From the NCBI GenBank assembly GCA_033961575.1, contig CM066735.1, positions 91,829,449 through 91,893,448 of the forward strand: a DNA stretch of 64,000 nt, read 5' to 3'. Below the pieces are notes generated by a model. The model was not told the DNA's origin. It made no database searches and saw nothing but the letters and a program-made list of their open reading frames with translations. The stretch is from Aselliscus stoliczkanus. Its lineage: Eukaryota > Chordata > Mammalia > Chiroptera > Hipposideridae. Position numbers and translations under genes: made by a program. Positions 34,825-47,349 of the stretch are shown here, piece by piece (position 1 is the first letter of the stretch; each line of letters opens with the position of its first letter).

Positions 34825-34895
34825 TCTGTCAACATTTATCAAGGCCTTATTGTATCCTGTACCAGGAACTGGGAATACGAATAAAAGTCTTGGTT
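34825..34895 (-). mobile_element. L2 LINE 3'-end fragment
   Basis: 'CATTTATCAAGGCCTTATTG', 'tgtaccaggaactgggaata' resemble the antisense L2 terminus. Confidence 0.5.
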
Positions 34896-34899
34896 TATA

Positions 34900-36153
34900 A
34901 AAAATGTAAAAATTTGACAGATCTGTCTCACAGATTGTCTTATTGTGTGTACAAGGGGATTTTTTTTTTAATTGTATCAGGCCAAAAATTAAAAATCAGA
35001 AAACTTCTCACAAAGATGTGCATATCTAACTTTTCTTAAAAATCAAAAATGACCGGAAAAATGTCTCCAGGGCTCCTACTTAGCAACAGCTGGCTGAGCT
35101 GCATGGAGGTATTTGGATGGAGCCTGTGCTCTCCAGCCTACACTTCCCACCAGTCCCTACTATTCATGTCCACCTGCTTTACTTACTATACACCTGACTC
35201 TTGCAGGCATCATGGTAGAAATTACAACTCGTACTATCTTGCCAAAGGGATTTCTGTCAACACAGAAGAATAAACGGAAGAATACAAATTCTTAGTAAAA
35301 CACAAAAGGATCTCAAGAGAAAATCCCCAGGTAAGGCAGGCCCATGGCACTGCTGCTACTGGACAGAGGCTTGGAATGGTCTTGATACACATCAGTCGTG
35401 TCCCCCAGACTGCAGGACATGGAGAGGCTGAAATGAGACTCCTGCAGAAAGCTGAGACTCTCCAAGAGCTGCGCTGTCTGTTAGTAGAGCACCTGAAAAT
35501 GTCCCCCACTGGTTTGGGAACTTAAAGGGAGAGAAATCACGCCCGAGATATAAAAACACCAGACAGGTACCATACACAAGTATGGAACTTGAAAAACAGT
35601 GAATTTTCTACTCTATCACACTATCCACATTTATTAGCTGATATTCTCACATACAGTTCTCCCTCATCAATCTAAAAAGGCAAGGTTAAAATTTAATTTT
35701 TTCCATTTATATACTGATTTTCAAAATAAGGAATTGGTTTAATAGTAACCTGAAATGTTGGCAAGTCAGTTTTGGGTCAGCTCTGTCTCAGTATTACAAA
35801 GAAGTCTTGGATTTTTGTTTGTTTTCCCAATGTTAAATTAATTACATTTGATTGGCCCTTTTCATTCCATTGTTATTGTATCATTTAATTTCTAATTATC
35901 CCAGATTTCCAAGGCGGGGCTCCCATGCCCTTTCAGCACACTGTTAGGTTGTGGCCTTTCGGGGCTTCCTTGCTTTGTGGCACAAGATTATAGACTCACT
36001 GATTTCCCCTCCCACACGTGGAACTGGCAGTTTCTTTGAGGAATCGTGGTTTCTTCTAGTGGGGAATGGTGATTAGAGAGCAAGATCTGGGCACGAGGTG
36101 TACTCACTGCTACTGGGCTGTCCCTGATTCTGGCCCTTTTCTATGGACAGGAC
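34900..36153. other. Unassigned DNA
   Basis: 35040-35580 is fairly GC-balanced and holds overlapping frames of 60-91 codons on both strands. None is recognisable and no convincing exon structure appears. Confidence 0.35.
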
Positions 36154-36168
36154 AGGAAATATATTTTT

Positions 36169-36284
36169 ATTTATTTTTTTATTTTTTTGAGGGCAGTGTC
36201 ACTGGCCCTCATATGTGGGACCTGAACCGGGGCCGTTGGCTTCCCAAGCCAGCGCTTAACCAAAAGCGCCACTCGGCCAACCCT
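36169..36284 (-). mobile_element. Short tRNA-derived SINE (type A)
   Basis: Reverse-complement type A body (GAGGGCAGTGTCACTGGCCC ... CACTCGGCCAACCC) with the T-rich tail at the left. The target AGGAAATATATTTTT is identical on both sides (36154-36168, 36285-36299). Confidence 0.95.
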
Positions 36285-36299
36285 AGGAAATATATTTTT

Positions 36300-38059
36300 G
36301 AAGTATCAGGAGTTCATATTGATAGTGCCAATTCAAATTTTATACCCAAGTTTCAGTTCTGAAACTAAAAAATCGCATATTTTCAATTAAAAAAAAATCA
36401 AGTTGTAATAAGAAATATTTAGGTGTCCCAAAGGAATAAAATTTGCTTTTGCTAACCCTGGTGCACAGTTTAAATACAAAGAGCTTTCACAGTAAGCTAA
36501 CTACAAGGATATCTTTATAAGCAAAGAACTAAGATAAACTCAATCGGTATCTATCTCCTGAATAACTTTCCTGAAAGAGTGATTTGTTTTTTGGGTTAAT
36601 ACAGATAACTTGGTTTAGTGTTATTACATGGCATAAAGAGTCTAATAAAATGACTGTACAATGGAATCTCACACATTCTTTAAAAAGTTTTAAGTTTTAT
36701 GATGAGTCAATTCAATAGAGGGAAATAAAATAATATACAGACATCGACACCAATGATGAAACTAACCTACCACTTCCGATTTTGCATTTTTAGTGTATTT
36801 CCATCTTTCAAAAATACCAGCTCAGTATTTAAATAAAGAGAATGGGAACTGATAATGTCAATGTATTGTGTTTTCCAACATGTAAAAGAATCTGAAATAT
36901 TCCATTAGTATGAGAGTATTAAAATGTAGCTTTTCAATAAAACGAAGAAATACTACATGTATTTTAAAGTATTATTAAAAGCTTTAAAATTCCTCAGACA
37001 TTTATCTTTCAAGATGAGCTCACATTTCAGTAAAAATACATTTGTAAATAGACAGCACCATACTGCCGTAAGGTCTGCAAGTAAGGTACCTTTCTCCTCT
37101 AATGTACTAAAACTAACAGGGCCCTCTTATGACCAGAGACGCATGAGAACAATGTTAATTATCATACAGAATATCCCCCAAACACCAATACTTTAAAATA
37201 GACCAGCAGTGAGAATTCCACCTGCGAAATACACTACATATTTTACTGTCACCAATAAAAAATCATTACAATCTAATTGCAGAACAGGCGAATATTGACA
37301 AATATTGTTTAAACAGTGTAAGCAGTTGCTTTTACTAATAGTTTTACAGTATTTACTCCCTAAATAATTATGAACCAAGGTTACAAAGAATGGTAGCAAA
37401 GTACAGACTTGTACGGCCTTAATTTCTTTGAAAAAAGTTGGTACTTTTTCTTAGGTTTTTGAGGATAACCAGGTGGTTTGGAATAATTGCATATATAAGG
37501 TCACATTCCATTCATTTGAAGCTCAGTTTTAGTTTTTCAGGAATTTACTCTTTTTCCTCTTTATGAATTATTCCTCCTAGTAGCAATTATTCTAAAGGAA
37601 ATACATGGTTATTTCTGTCCCAATGTTTGTTCTGTAATTTATTATTTATATCTTGTTACTTCTGAAAAGGAAATGCATATAACAGTCATCAAAATAAAGA
37701 TAAAGCATGAAAAATGAGCTAAAAATCATGTGCCCATTACAGTCTAAAAACTATATGTAATAAGATCATTTAAAGAAAGAACAGGAAACAGGACTTACGT
37801 GAGGAAAGGAAGAACAATAGTTGCAACAGAAAACTGGGCTAAGGAAAATGGCTGCATTTGGACACAAAACTCAACTTTGAGCTTTCTGGCAGCCAGTGTT
37901 TTTTTGCAGGTAACAGATATCTCTGTCAAGGAACTCTGTCAAGTAATGTTTTTATTAGCAGATTTAACAAACAGGATTAGTATTTAGGTACCTAGGGGAC
38001 CACTTGTAGGTGCCAACCAAATGTACTGATCTAAGCCTCAAATTGCTTTGATAATTTTA
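36300..38059. other. Unassigned AT-rich DNA
   Basis: No recognisable gene or repeat. The frame at 36957-37196 (79 codons) is unremarkable. Confidence 0.4.
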
Positions 38060-38073
38060 GAGAAAACCAATAC

Positions 38074-38182
38074 CATTTTTTTTTTTTTTGAGGGCAGTGT
38101 CACTGGCCCTCATATGTGGGACCGAACCGGGGCCGCTGGCTTCCCAGGCCAGCGCTTAACTACCGTGCCACTCGGCCGGCCC
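38074..38182 (-). mobile_element. Short tRNA-derived SINE (type A)
   Basis: T-run, GAGGGCAGTGTCACTGGCCC and CACTCGGCCGGCCC in reverse orientation. The exact target GAGAAAACCAATAC occurs at 38060-38073 and 38183-38196. Confidence 0.96.
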
Positions 38183-38196
38183 GAGAAAACCAATAC

Positions 38197-39015
38197 TTTA
38201 TAAAGGCACTTGGCACTTTAAAAAAGTGATGACAGGTGTATATGCTGTTAGGTCTGGAAAATACAGCCATGCATTTCATTATACAGATGACAAAAGTATT
38301 TATTCTGAAGCAGAGGTTTGTGAAAAAAAAAATGAGGATAAGTGTGACGCTGGTAACTTATTCCTATTTTTCCACACCTCCACCTGCAGGCCCCGCCTCT
38401 GTGCTGGTGTTCATGAGTGTTGAATGCATCATTGTTTCAGCCCTGAAGTAGGCGACAACCCTGGAAGACTCTCTGGTTTTCAAACTGGTCCAGGGGAGTC
38501 TTAAAAAGATACCACAGGTACCAGAGAGTCCTGAGCTTCTAGAGCTTTGAAGAAAACATTCTTTTTCAGTTTAAATATTTTAAAACTGCCATGCTTAATA
38601 CCTCTTACCTCTTTTAGTTAGCAATGCGCAGCACATATGGTATTTATCTCTGTCCCTCTGAAAGGCTAACACCCTCAGGGAATAAGTTATAGCACATTTG
38701 AATGACCAACAGTGCATATTTTCATTTCTTGGAGAACTCTGAGAGTTATTAGGGCTAAAAAAGAGATTCTGATGTTCTAGATCTGTGAGGAGGGTGGGGT
38801 GGGAACCTTAGGACGGGTTTTCTGGCACAAAATCACAGCACCTGCCTACCTGACTGTTTCACTGCCAGAGAAAAAAATTGAGATACTCTTTAAAGCTTCC
38901 CTAGCATTCATTCATCTTGATTAGAACAGTCAGAGTAGTGAATGAAAGTATTAAAATTACTTGAACTATATAGAATCCTGTGTATTATTACTCTTAATAA
39001 TAGTCATGAGTAATG
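38197..39015. other. Unassigned DNA
   Basis: Two overlapping frames (38226-38451) are not recognisable. Confidence 0.4.
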
Positions 39016-39019
39016 GCAG

Positions 39020-39285
39020 GAACAGTAGTATCTAGCAGTAGTTTGCAGTCTACGAAGAGTTTATAGTTTACTGTGTATGTATAATATAATGTCATTTAAT
39101 ACCTAAAATAACTCTTAGCTAGCTATAATATATAGATGTATTTATCATCACCCCATTTAAGAGATCAACAAATCAAGGCTTATAGAGATTAAGTAACCTA
39201 AAACAACATACACACCAGAACCTGAGACTCAAATTCACAGATCATATGACTTCGAATCTCACGTTCTTTCAACTGTATAATTTGT
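39020..39285 (-). mobile_element. MIR SINE
   Basis: 'CATCACCCCATTTAAGAGATC', 'gcttatagagattaagtaac', 'gagactcaaattcacagatc' and a 'tcacgttctttcaactgtata' end match antisense MIR with high divergence. Confidence 0.65.
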
Positions 39286-40137
39286 TAAATTAAAAGTTGC
39301 AGTTGCTGGTGCATTTTGTCCACTAAGAAAGGGCAACATTAACTTGATTCTTCATATTACCCAGGGAAAAAACACACCATGTTCTAGTCTTATCCAAAGC
39401 TAACATTAAAATGTGCACTAGCGTTAGTAACAGCCATTTTAGTAAGAAAATACTATGTGGTTTTTCTTTGTAAGATAGATTTAAAAGTTTCCTTCATCTT
39501 CATTATTCTAGTAAAACTTACTAGCATTTTTGTAGTGATTATTTTTATTGCTCTTGCTTTTTGAGATTACGAGGAAGATTTTCTATTTATCCTGCCAAGT
39601 CTTTTGAGCCCTCAGCACCTTTTTTCATCACAGTGGGGCATTGCCACTGGTCTTCATATCCTCCACTTTAGTATCGGTGGCACCTACTTAAAGGAAAAAA
39701 ATTCTGTGTACAAAATCAGACCGAAATACTTGTTTCACCCTTTTCTGATGACCCCAAATTTCAAAACAAAACAAAATATGGTAACTGAAATTATAATCCT
39801 CAGGTATTTTAAATAATCTAGAATGAATTTTGAATGGGGATACATTTTAAAGAAAGATGAAAGCAAGAAAATAATGGCAAACATTCAATAAACTACGTTA
39901 GGATATTTTATGTGTTAATTAAAAATCAAATATATTATGTTTTTCTTTCTGCTGACATACTTTCGAAATGCACAGGAGCAGCCCTCGTAATGTCTTTTTC
40001 TGGATGAGCGAACATTCAGCCATAGGCTCTGGAATGAGGCAATTAGCTATATGATTAAACCAGGAGATCTACTACCGAGACATGAATTATCCAGATTAGC
40101 TGTCGCTCCTGTTTAAAAGTCAGCTAATCTGTCAGTT
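39286..40137. other. Unassigned DNA with a possible conserved-noncoding segment
   Basis: No repeat recognised. 39940-40110 has a GC-balanced, repeat-free text including CAATTAGCTATATGATTAAA, of the kind seen in homeodomain-bound enhancers. This is only an impression and conservation is untested. Confidence 0.25.
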
Positions 40138-40147
40138 TTTTCTTTTT

Positions 40148-40220
40148 CTTTTTTTTTTTTGAGGGCAGTGTCACTGGCCCTCATATGTGGGACCCGAACT
40201 GGGTCCACTTGGCCAGCCCT
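40148..40220 (-). mobile_element. Short tRNA-derived SINE (type A), internally deleted
   Basis: T-run and GAGGGCAGTGTCACTGGCCC are normal, but GGGACCCGAACTGGGTCC joins directly to ACTTGGCCAGCCC. The anticodon-arm region of the tRNA-like head is missing. Confidence 0.9.
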
Positions 40221-41125
40221 AAAATTTGTTTTTTCTTTGACTTTCTACAGAGATCTCTACCTATGATGCGATGAAGACTTTTATTATATGCAAATTTCAG
40301 AGAAACAAGGCTATTGGGCTTTAAAAACTGTAGCCACTACCACATAAATGAAAACCACTCCTAAATACAAGGATTGGTTTTCCAGTGGTATGAATTATCT
40401 AAACATCCTTCTCCCTCCTTTGGTGTGCTTTGAATGAATGGGTCATTTTGTGGTTCTCAAATATATTTCCTTAAGGGTTTTGTGAATCCTTGGAGTTTGA
40501 AGACAGAAGAATTTTGCCATCAATTAAGAAGAAAAGAAAAAGAAAAAAAATTGGGGGGAGACTGACTCTGGCTTTCAGTGGTCTGTCTAGTCTATTTCTG
40601 CCCTTCTTTTCTATCGATTTAAATAAAAACAAAGAAAGATTTATTTTGACCAAATCAAAGAAATGTTAGGGTTTCTTTTCTTCGGGTAAGGGTAGGGGAG
40701 TAGATTTCTGAACAATATAATCTACATTATTATTGCTTGGATCAGTAGACTGATACAGACCATCATTTCATGGGAGTGTTAACAGGTGTCATACACAAAT
40801 ATGCTTTCTTCAAAAAATTGAGATACGAGGAGGTAAATCGAAACAGTTGTCTTTATTATTAGACATTTTAGAGAAATATATGCTAATGCCCATTGAAAGG
40901 GATATGCAATAAGGAATTTTTTTAAAGATTCACTAAACCATGGAGTCCTTTTTTATGGAATAGCTATAACCTCTCATGGATTGGGAAAATGCTGCCTTTT
41001 AAAACAAATTTTGAAAAACAATGCTATAAAATCCCAATTATTTGTTTAAAATACAAATCACTGATTGAGTCAACTTCAAATGCATACATTTTGCATTTGA
41101 AGAGGATATTAAAAAACAGTTTGTA
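40221..41125. other. Unassigned AT-rich DNA
   Basis: Nothing recognisable. Confidence 0.4.
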
Positions 41126-41262
41126 GGGCTGGCCGAGTGGCACAGTGGTTAAGAGCTGGCTTGGGACGCCAGCGGCCCCGGTTTGGATCCCACATATGAG
41201 GGCCAGTGATACTGCCCTCTTAAAACAAACAAACAAACAAACAAACAAACAAACAAACAAAC
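41126..41262 (+). mobile_element. Short tRNA-derived SINE (type A) with (AAAC)n tail
   Basis: GGGCTGGCCGAGTGGCACAG head, GGTTTGGATCCC B box, GTGATACTGCCCTC and a tail that has become a run of about nine AAAC units. Confidence 0.94.
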
Positions 41263-41377
41263 AGTTCATATATGCCAAACCACAGGTCAGCTCATTGGTA
41301 AAATGACGGAATGTACCTAAACATTAAAAAACGTTTGACATAAAGTTTACAAATGAGGCTTAAAATAAAAAGCAAAC

Positions 41378-41380
<3 letters not shown>

Positions 41381-41416
<36 letters not shown>
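41381..41416. repeat. (GT)n microsatellite
   Basis: About 18 uninterrupted GT units. Confidence 0.97.
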
Positions 41417-41418
<2 letters not shown>

Positions 41419-41984
41419 CATACAATGCTTTGTGAAAATTAGTGTTTATTAAAAATGCATTAATCCATTGGTCTGTAACTTATAATCAATAAAATTAATC
41501 AAAAAAACAAATGGAAAAACATCCCCTCAGTTTATAGTTTTTGGGTTTTAAATGAATTAAATATCTTAAGTGGGGGGAGAGTAGAAAAATTTTATAAATT
41601 TACCAAATCATTTTAATTTTGAATGTATAGAGTACTTTGTTTTAAAGCAGGTGGATCTGCTAATAATTCTATTAAAAACACCGGCTTGGGAACTGAATTA
41701 TTTTAAATAAAATGAAGATTTAATTGTTTTTCTTTAAACAAATGCCCACAAGCGCTAGTCACATATATTTCAAATATAGGTTCTTCATAAAACACTAGAG
41801 GTAGATTTTGTTTATGGACCTTTTTAAGTACGTTCAATACTGTTGTAATTTGATATTTTATTTTATTAATAGAAGGCAAGTCAGGTTTGCCCTAAGTATT
41901 CTGTGGCTACACAGGAAACACAACTAGTTTTGAATTAAACTAAGGACACGTTAGAAAGAAAAGAATGTCTATCTGACAGGAGCT

Positions 41985-42105
41985 GCATGGTGGTGACAGC
42001 TGCTCAACAATGTGAAGGTACACAATGCCACTCAATGGTACACTTAAAATTGATTAGAATGGCAAATGTTATGTCTGTGTATTTCACCACAAATTAACAG
42101 TATCT
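41985..42105 (+). mobile_element. Old L1 3' end
   Basis: 'GCTCAACAATGTGAAGGTAC', 'caatggtacacttaaaattg' and 'gtgtatttcaccacaaatt' match an L1M 3' terminus in sense orientation. Confidence 0.7.
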
Positions 42106-43695
42106 GATTATAAAAGTAAATTTTTATTAAAGACTTAGAATAGTTAAAAATTCAAGAAAGACAACCATGTGAATAATTCAGTGTAAGTAGGCTTCTCGTT
42201 TCAATTTTACTTGTTTTAGTGATTTTACATATATTTTATACATTTAAAATAATCTTTCAAGGTTTTAAAAAATAGAGTTCATTAGGCTTGCTTTCAACTT
42301 ACTTTTTACACTTATATTTAATCCACAGTAAATATCTATAGTAATAATATCAAGTATATTAAAGCTTTGTCACTTGAAGCTCATTATTTTTACTTTGTTT
42401 TATTTACATTTGGATAAATGTACATATTTATCCATTAATATTTATATATTATATAATATGTATTATATAAAGTAAAGTATATATTAATGCATTTTTCATT
42501 TTATGCAGTGTGGTTACCATCTAGTAAAATTCATTTAATGACTGTGACGACACAATTATTATGAACAGGGTAAAAGGTACAGTTTGAGTTTGCTCTTCTT
42601 TGCTCAAAATACTGGTGACATAGAGGTAGTGTAAGTAAGGCTCCCTGATGCCTCAAAATACCAAATACTATCTTCATCATTCCCAGTTATCAACGAGTGT
42701 AAAGCAAGGCTGGTTCATCTTCTTACGATACTTGTGCAAGACCGTCTCATTTTCACTTATTAAAAGTGAGACAGAAATATTGCTTTTTTAAAAATTTCTA
42801 TAAAATTAATATTGCTTAGCCCTTATATGATGTTTCTGAAATCACAAGTTTGCTAATATGTTGCTTTCAGTATTCCAAGGTGCAGGGAAATAAGAACTGT
42901 ATCAAAAAGGGAAGGAAAAGAAAAAAAGGGGGGAGGAAGAAAAACAGTTGTAACCACAGCCCATGTAATGTGTCACTTCTTGTGAAATAAAATAGGAGTC
43001 TGATTTTTATAGGTATCTACAAGAATAATAGCCAACCTTTCCCAAATTCCTATAGACAAATTCAATTATTTTGATGGGAAAATACATTTAGAGGCCATTT
43101 ATGCTTGGTCACAGTTTTCTTCAATCACAATAAAACTTCTGTCAGGATCTACTGAACTGGGAATACAAAATCAATGGTGGTGACAAAACATCTCAAAATT
43201 TTCAATCACCATCTCATTTAAACAGATTGGTCTTTGTATTAGTGTTTAAGTCAACATAAATTTTCTTGAATGTAAAACTGCAGTAAGTACACAGCAGGCT
43301 AACCTTGATATTGAATATCTTGAAACAGATAGATCTGAAGTAAGTGATGGTTAGTAAAATCTAATTGAGAACTTTTGAAAGGAGAAGAGTTGATAAGGAT
43401 TTTTCACGTGTTTGGATCTTAGGCTTTTTTAAAAAAATATTTTTTATCTCTCTAGACTCATTGTATAAACCAATATTAGCCTTTCTCCATTTGCTGGGTC
43501 AGAATGGGGCTGCTTCCTGTCTTATAGTGGTGTTCCCAATACTGTGGGGAAATACAGTGCCACAGAACGGAACCAGAGTGTCCACACCCATAAAAAATGG
43601 TACCAACGTTAGTTTCTATGTACTGCTGGGAATTAACATGAGGTGGTGCAGGCATCTACCTAACATTTTGGGGCACTAATACTTCTTAGTTCATT
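42106..43695. other. Unassigned AT-rich DNA
   Basis: The 104-codon plus frame at 43365-43679 has no recognised domain or splice context and is not called a gene. An AT-only palindromic patch lies near 42440-42480. Confidence 0.4.
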
Positions 43696-43709
43696 TATTT
43701 GTTTATTTA

Positions 43710-43990
43710 GGGTTTAGGCATTCATTCATTCATTAACAGTGGAGCCCTGTTAGCGTGCCGTACACTGTTTCAGGTACTAGAAATAAAACAGTGGGCAATG
43801 CAGACAAAACCCATTCCTTTAATTTATTTTTAATTTATTTTTTTTTAAATTTTTTTTGAGGGCAGTGTCACCGGCCCTCATATGTGGGACCCGAACGGGG
43901 GCCGCTGGCTTCCCAAGCCAGCACTTAACCACCGTGCCACTAGGCTGGCGTTCCTTTAAGAAGTTCCTAATCTAGCTGGGAGAGCTGGCT
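43710..43990 (-). mobile_element. L2 LINE 3' end, interrupted by a SINE
   Basis: 'GGCATTCATTCATTCATTAACAG' and 'ctgtttcaggtactagaaat' are on the left. 'AAGAAGTTCCTAATCTAGCTGGGAG' continues on the right after the SINE. This is antisense L2. Confidence 0.7.
43823..43950 (-). mobile_element. Short tRNA-derived SINE (type A) in an L2
   Basis: T-rich tail, GAGGGCAGTGTCACCGGCCC and ACCGTGCCACTAGGCTGGCG. The target TTCCTTTAA is exact on both sides (43814-43822, 43951-43959). Confidence 0.94.
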
Positions 43991-44995
43991 TTGGTCAAGT
44001 AATTACAAATGTGTTTAGTATAAACTGTGACTGAGAAATGCCAGTGCGTTAGGATGCTTTATCAATTCTATTTCATGGGCACTTGAGTAGTTTCCACTTT
44101 GGGCTTATAACATTTATTACTATTATACTTAAAAATGGATGTGAAAATCAGAAATAGCAACCACATCTAGTTTTCATATGAACAGCCTTTAAATTGACAA
44201 ATGATTTACTAGGCTAAGTGCGCCATAAGTTTCCTACTTTCTTAGGCCTTCTTCCCCCCAGTTCTGAGTTATCAGGAATCTGCAGATCTGAGTATGTCTA
44301 ACCATGCTATTTTTGTTTTCAACCCTTTTTCTTCACACAGAAGTACTTTGTTTCATCCGGTTCAGAGATTTTCATTCCCTCTCATGCTGGTTGTCATTTC
44401 ATAACAGAGGCAGCCGTCACTCTCCTTTTTCCAACCTCACAGACACTTAAAAACCTGTCAAAAAACATTTTGAAAAACTTTCCCAGAGGTCACATACTGG
44501 GCAACTCCTGCTGTCTGTAATAAAGAAACCAAAAGCTCATATAAAAAGCCTCAGAGCCATAAAACTCCTTGCACCTTAGTAATTAATGTAATTTGGGGCA
44601 GATTTTATGAAGCAAGCTAATGCCTTAAAACTGTTTTTGTTTGTCTTAATATTAGTGAGTATAATCACCTCCACAGCTATCATCATTTCCCACCATCTGA
44701 GTTGCTTTCCTGCAGGATCCCACAGCAAGAAATGAGTGAATGGATGAAGAATTGAGAATTAAAGTATGGATGTTAATGAGATAGCATGGGGCGAGGTAAG
44801 TGATAAAGTGTAAAGAAATGCAAAGTAAGGACTGCCTATACACCCTTTACTGGAGACAGTCTTCACAGTAGGAGCCTAAGCAAATTATTAAAATGTGATT
44901 TAAGTGTATTAAATAAATAGTTGTCAAAGATATCTCTTTAAAGAAAAAAACCTACTTCTCTTTTACCTTTATTCCACAGTTTTATAGACTTACCT
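43991..44995. other. Unassigned AT-rich DNA
   Basis: Nothing recognisable. Confidence 0.4.
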
Positions 44996-44999
44996 TGTT

Positions 45000-45130
45000 C
45001 TGCAATTGTTTAACATCTTTCAGTCTCTTTCTCTAGACTGAGAGCCTTTGAGGATGGGTTTTACAATATTAAATTTTGTATATCCAGTATCTAGCACTTA
45101 AGTGATCAATAAAGGTTTGATGAATGAGAG
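45000..45130 (+). mobile_element. L2 LINE 3' end
   Basis: 'GACTGAGAGCCTTTGAGGATGGG', 'atccagtatctagcactta' and 'TCAATAAAGGTTTGATGAATG' are the sense L2 terminus. Confidence 0.75.
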
Positions 45131-47253
45131 AATCAATTAACCAAATGAGAAAAGAATTTTTGAAAAATAAAAAAAGTTTGTGGGGAGAGGAAAAAACATT
45201 GCATATGTAAGGTACTATTGTTCTGAACTCAATTGTAGACCCTCGCCCATTCTGCAATCTTGAATGGTGGAAACCTTCTCATGAAATCCTGGCAGAGATG
45301 GAGAGAAGTTTTGCCCTCAAGAGGTGTTTGTCAGTGTGGCTGCACTAGTGTGCCCAGGTCTAGCTCTGCCTCGGAATAGAGATGAACCAACTGTGATTAA
45401 TTTGAATTTGGAGACTATATAACTACAAGCGGAACTGACCTTTGTAAACTGAGTCAAAACACTGACTATTAAAGCTACACGCTGGGAAGGATTAGGTCAG
45501 CTCACTCTTGATGACTGCAGCTTGTTCATCCTCAGGATACCCTGTATTACACTCCTAGTGGCTATTAAAATTCAGCCTATTAAAATGAGGACAACAGTTT
45601 ACAGAGTTCAGCAGCTCTCGGCACAGTAAGTTCAATATATATTTTTTTGTCTTTATCGTTTGTTACATGTCATTTACTATATGTGGCTTAAAAAAATAAC
45701 ATGGTAAAACATTCGCCAAAATTTTGATCGTGGTAATTATCATAAAACCAACACATTTTGTTATTATGTAACTAAAAATGAACTTGAATTCCATCATAAT
45801 ACCACTGACTACTCACAGAATTAATAGTCATGGGAGAAAATGGGCATAGGAAGAGAAAGTCACTGAAATTTTAAAAATTAAAATTACAGACTTCGAAAAT
45901 TAGAAACCACTGAATTGATCAATTGTTTTGCTTACTGTCATATTAAGTAAAGTATTAAATTACCTTTATAAAACATTCTTCACAATCCGTTCTTGGGCAA
46001 TTGCCGCCATGCCTGTGATTAATATACACACAGGATACAGATATTCTCATTTAGATTACTAACATAATTTCTATCATTCTTTACAATTCTGTATTCCAGG
46101 TTGGCAGAGCCTCAGGCATTGTTTGGGTAGGGCAGTCATTAATAAAGTGAGAGAGTACGAGGAGGCAGAAAAACCTCTCTCTCAGAGCACCCCGAGCAGC
46201 TGTGGGCTTACAGCCCTCGCGGACCTAATGGAGCGCAGGTCTGTGGGACGCACTCCCCTGGCCTGCAGTTTATAAGCCTCACTAAATCTGGTTTCTCTTT
46301 CCTTAAAAGGTAATTTCTACAATGTGCTTCTTCTAAAGCAAAAAATAGTGAGAGAAAATGGGCAGCCTGCTGAGTTTCAACCAAAGTGATATCTTTTGTT
46401 AGGCACAGAAAAAGATTCTTTTTTGATTAGAGTACAATACTCAGCTACGTGAAAATTCGTCCTACGCTGGTTAAATGCCTTCAGCTGGGTTAATATTCTG
46501 GAACAGCGCAAGATCAGTGCGTTTCACTTATAATTAACCTACGGGGTCTGGATTTAGCTTTCAAACTCTATCATCACATCATCATGTATAGTCTGAAAAT
46601 GACATTTTCCCAACGATAACACCACAACTTTCAGCGAAATATATTTAGCTGTCAGAGATCTGCAAGCTGCTTGCTAGTTGAGACATGATGCTATTTTGTC
46701 AGATTACTAGTGGAGTTTTAGCTATGCAAGTACGCATACTTATGAAGACAACCATTATTTCACCAAACTGAAATGCAGTGCATATTAATTAATAAGATGT
46801 TCTCTTGTGTAAATAGTATCCATAGACTGTGTTTGGTGTTTTTTCTTTAGTGTCAATAAAATTCTATTCACAACACTAGAAAAATATGGAACTTTTTCAT
46901 GTTTTCTGCATGTTTCCTTTACTTTTTTTACTCACCACAGGGTCATGAACAGTTATAGAGAAAACACTATTATTTCCTTTTAAATTCTGGAAAACATGGT
47001 TCATTCCTGAAAACTTTGAATCCAACCTGCTTTCTGAAGGAGAACATAAGGTTACCTATGAGCCCGCGGTCGGGTGCGGTGTGGACACTGAGATGCTATA
47101 ATCACAGACTCCTGAAGTGGTACCTTTCTCTGATGGTCAGTTAGTCCTTAGAGTAACACAGTAGAACTCCAGAAATGTTACCCGGAGCCCTTTACATTTT
47201 TAATCAAGTAACTCCCCTCTCTTTACTCCACCCCCACTTCCACCCTCTTCTGG
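45131..47253. other. Unassigned DNA with a possible conserved-noncoding segment
   Basis: 46130-46270 is more GC-rich. 46330-46700 is repeat-free, with ordinary base balance and several TAAT-type motifs. It may be conserved noncoding DNA, but I have no conservation data. Confidence 0.25.
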
Positions 47254-47266
47254 CCATTAGGACTAT

Positions 47267-47336
47267 ATGTGGGTCCGAACCGGGGCCGCAGGCTTCCGAA
47301 GCCAGTGCTTAACCACCGAGCCACTCGGCCGGCCCC
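47267..47336 (-). mobile_element. Tailless SINE / tRNA-like retrosequence
   Basis: Minus-strand reading is the type A head only: GGGGCCGGCCGAGTGGCTCG, the hairpin, GGTTCGGACCC and a stop at CCCACAT. The usual GAGGGCCAGTGACACTGCCC body and A tail are absent, yet CCATTAGGACTAT is duplicated exactly at 47254-47266 and 47337-47349. It matches the 'tailless retropseudogene' class described for tRNA-related RNAs. Confidence 0.88.
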
Positions 47337-47349
47337 CCATTAGGACTAT

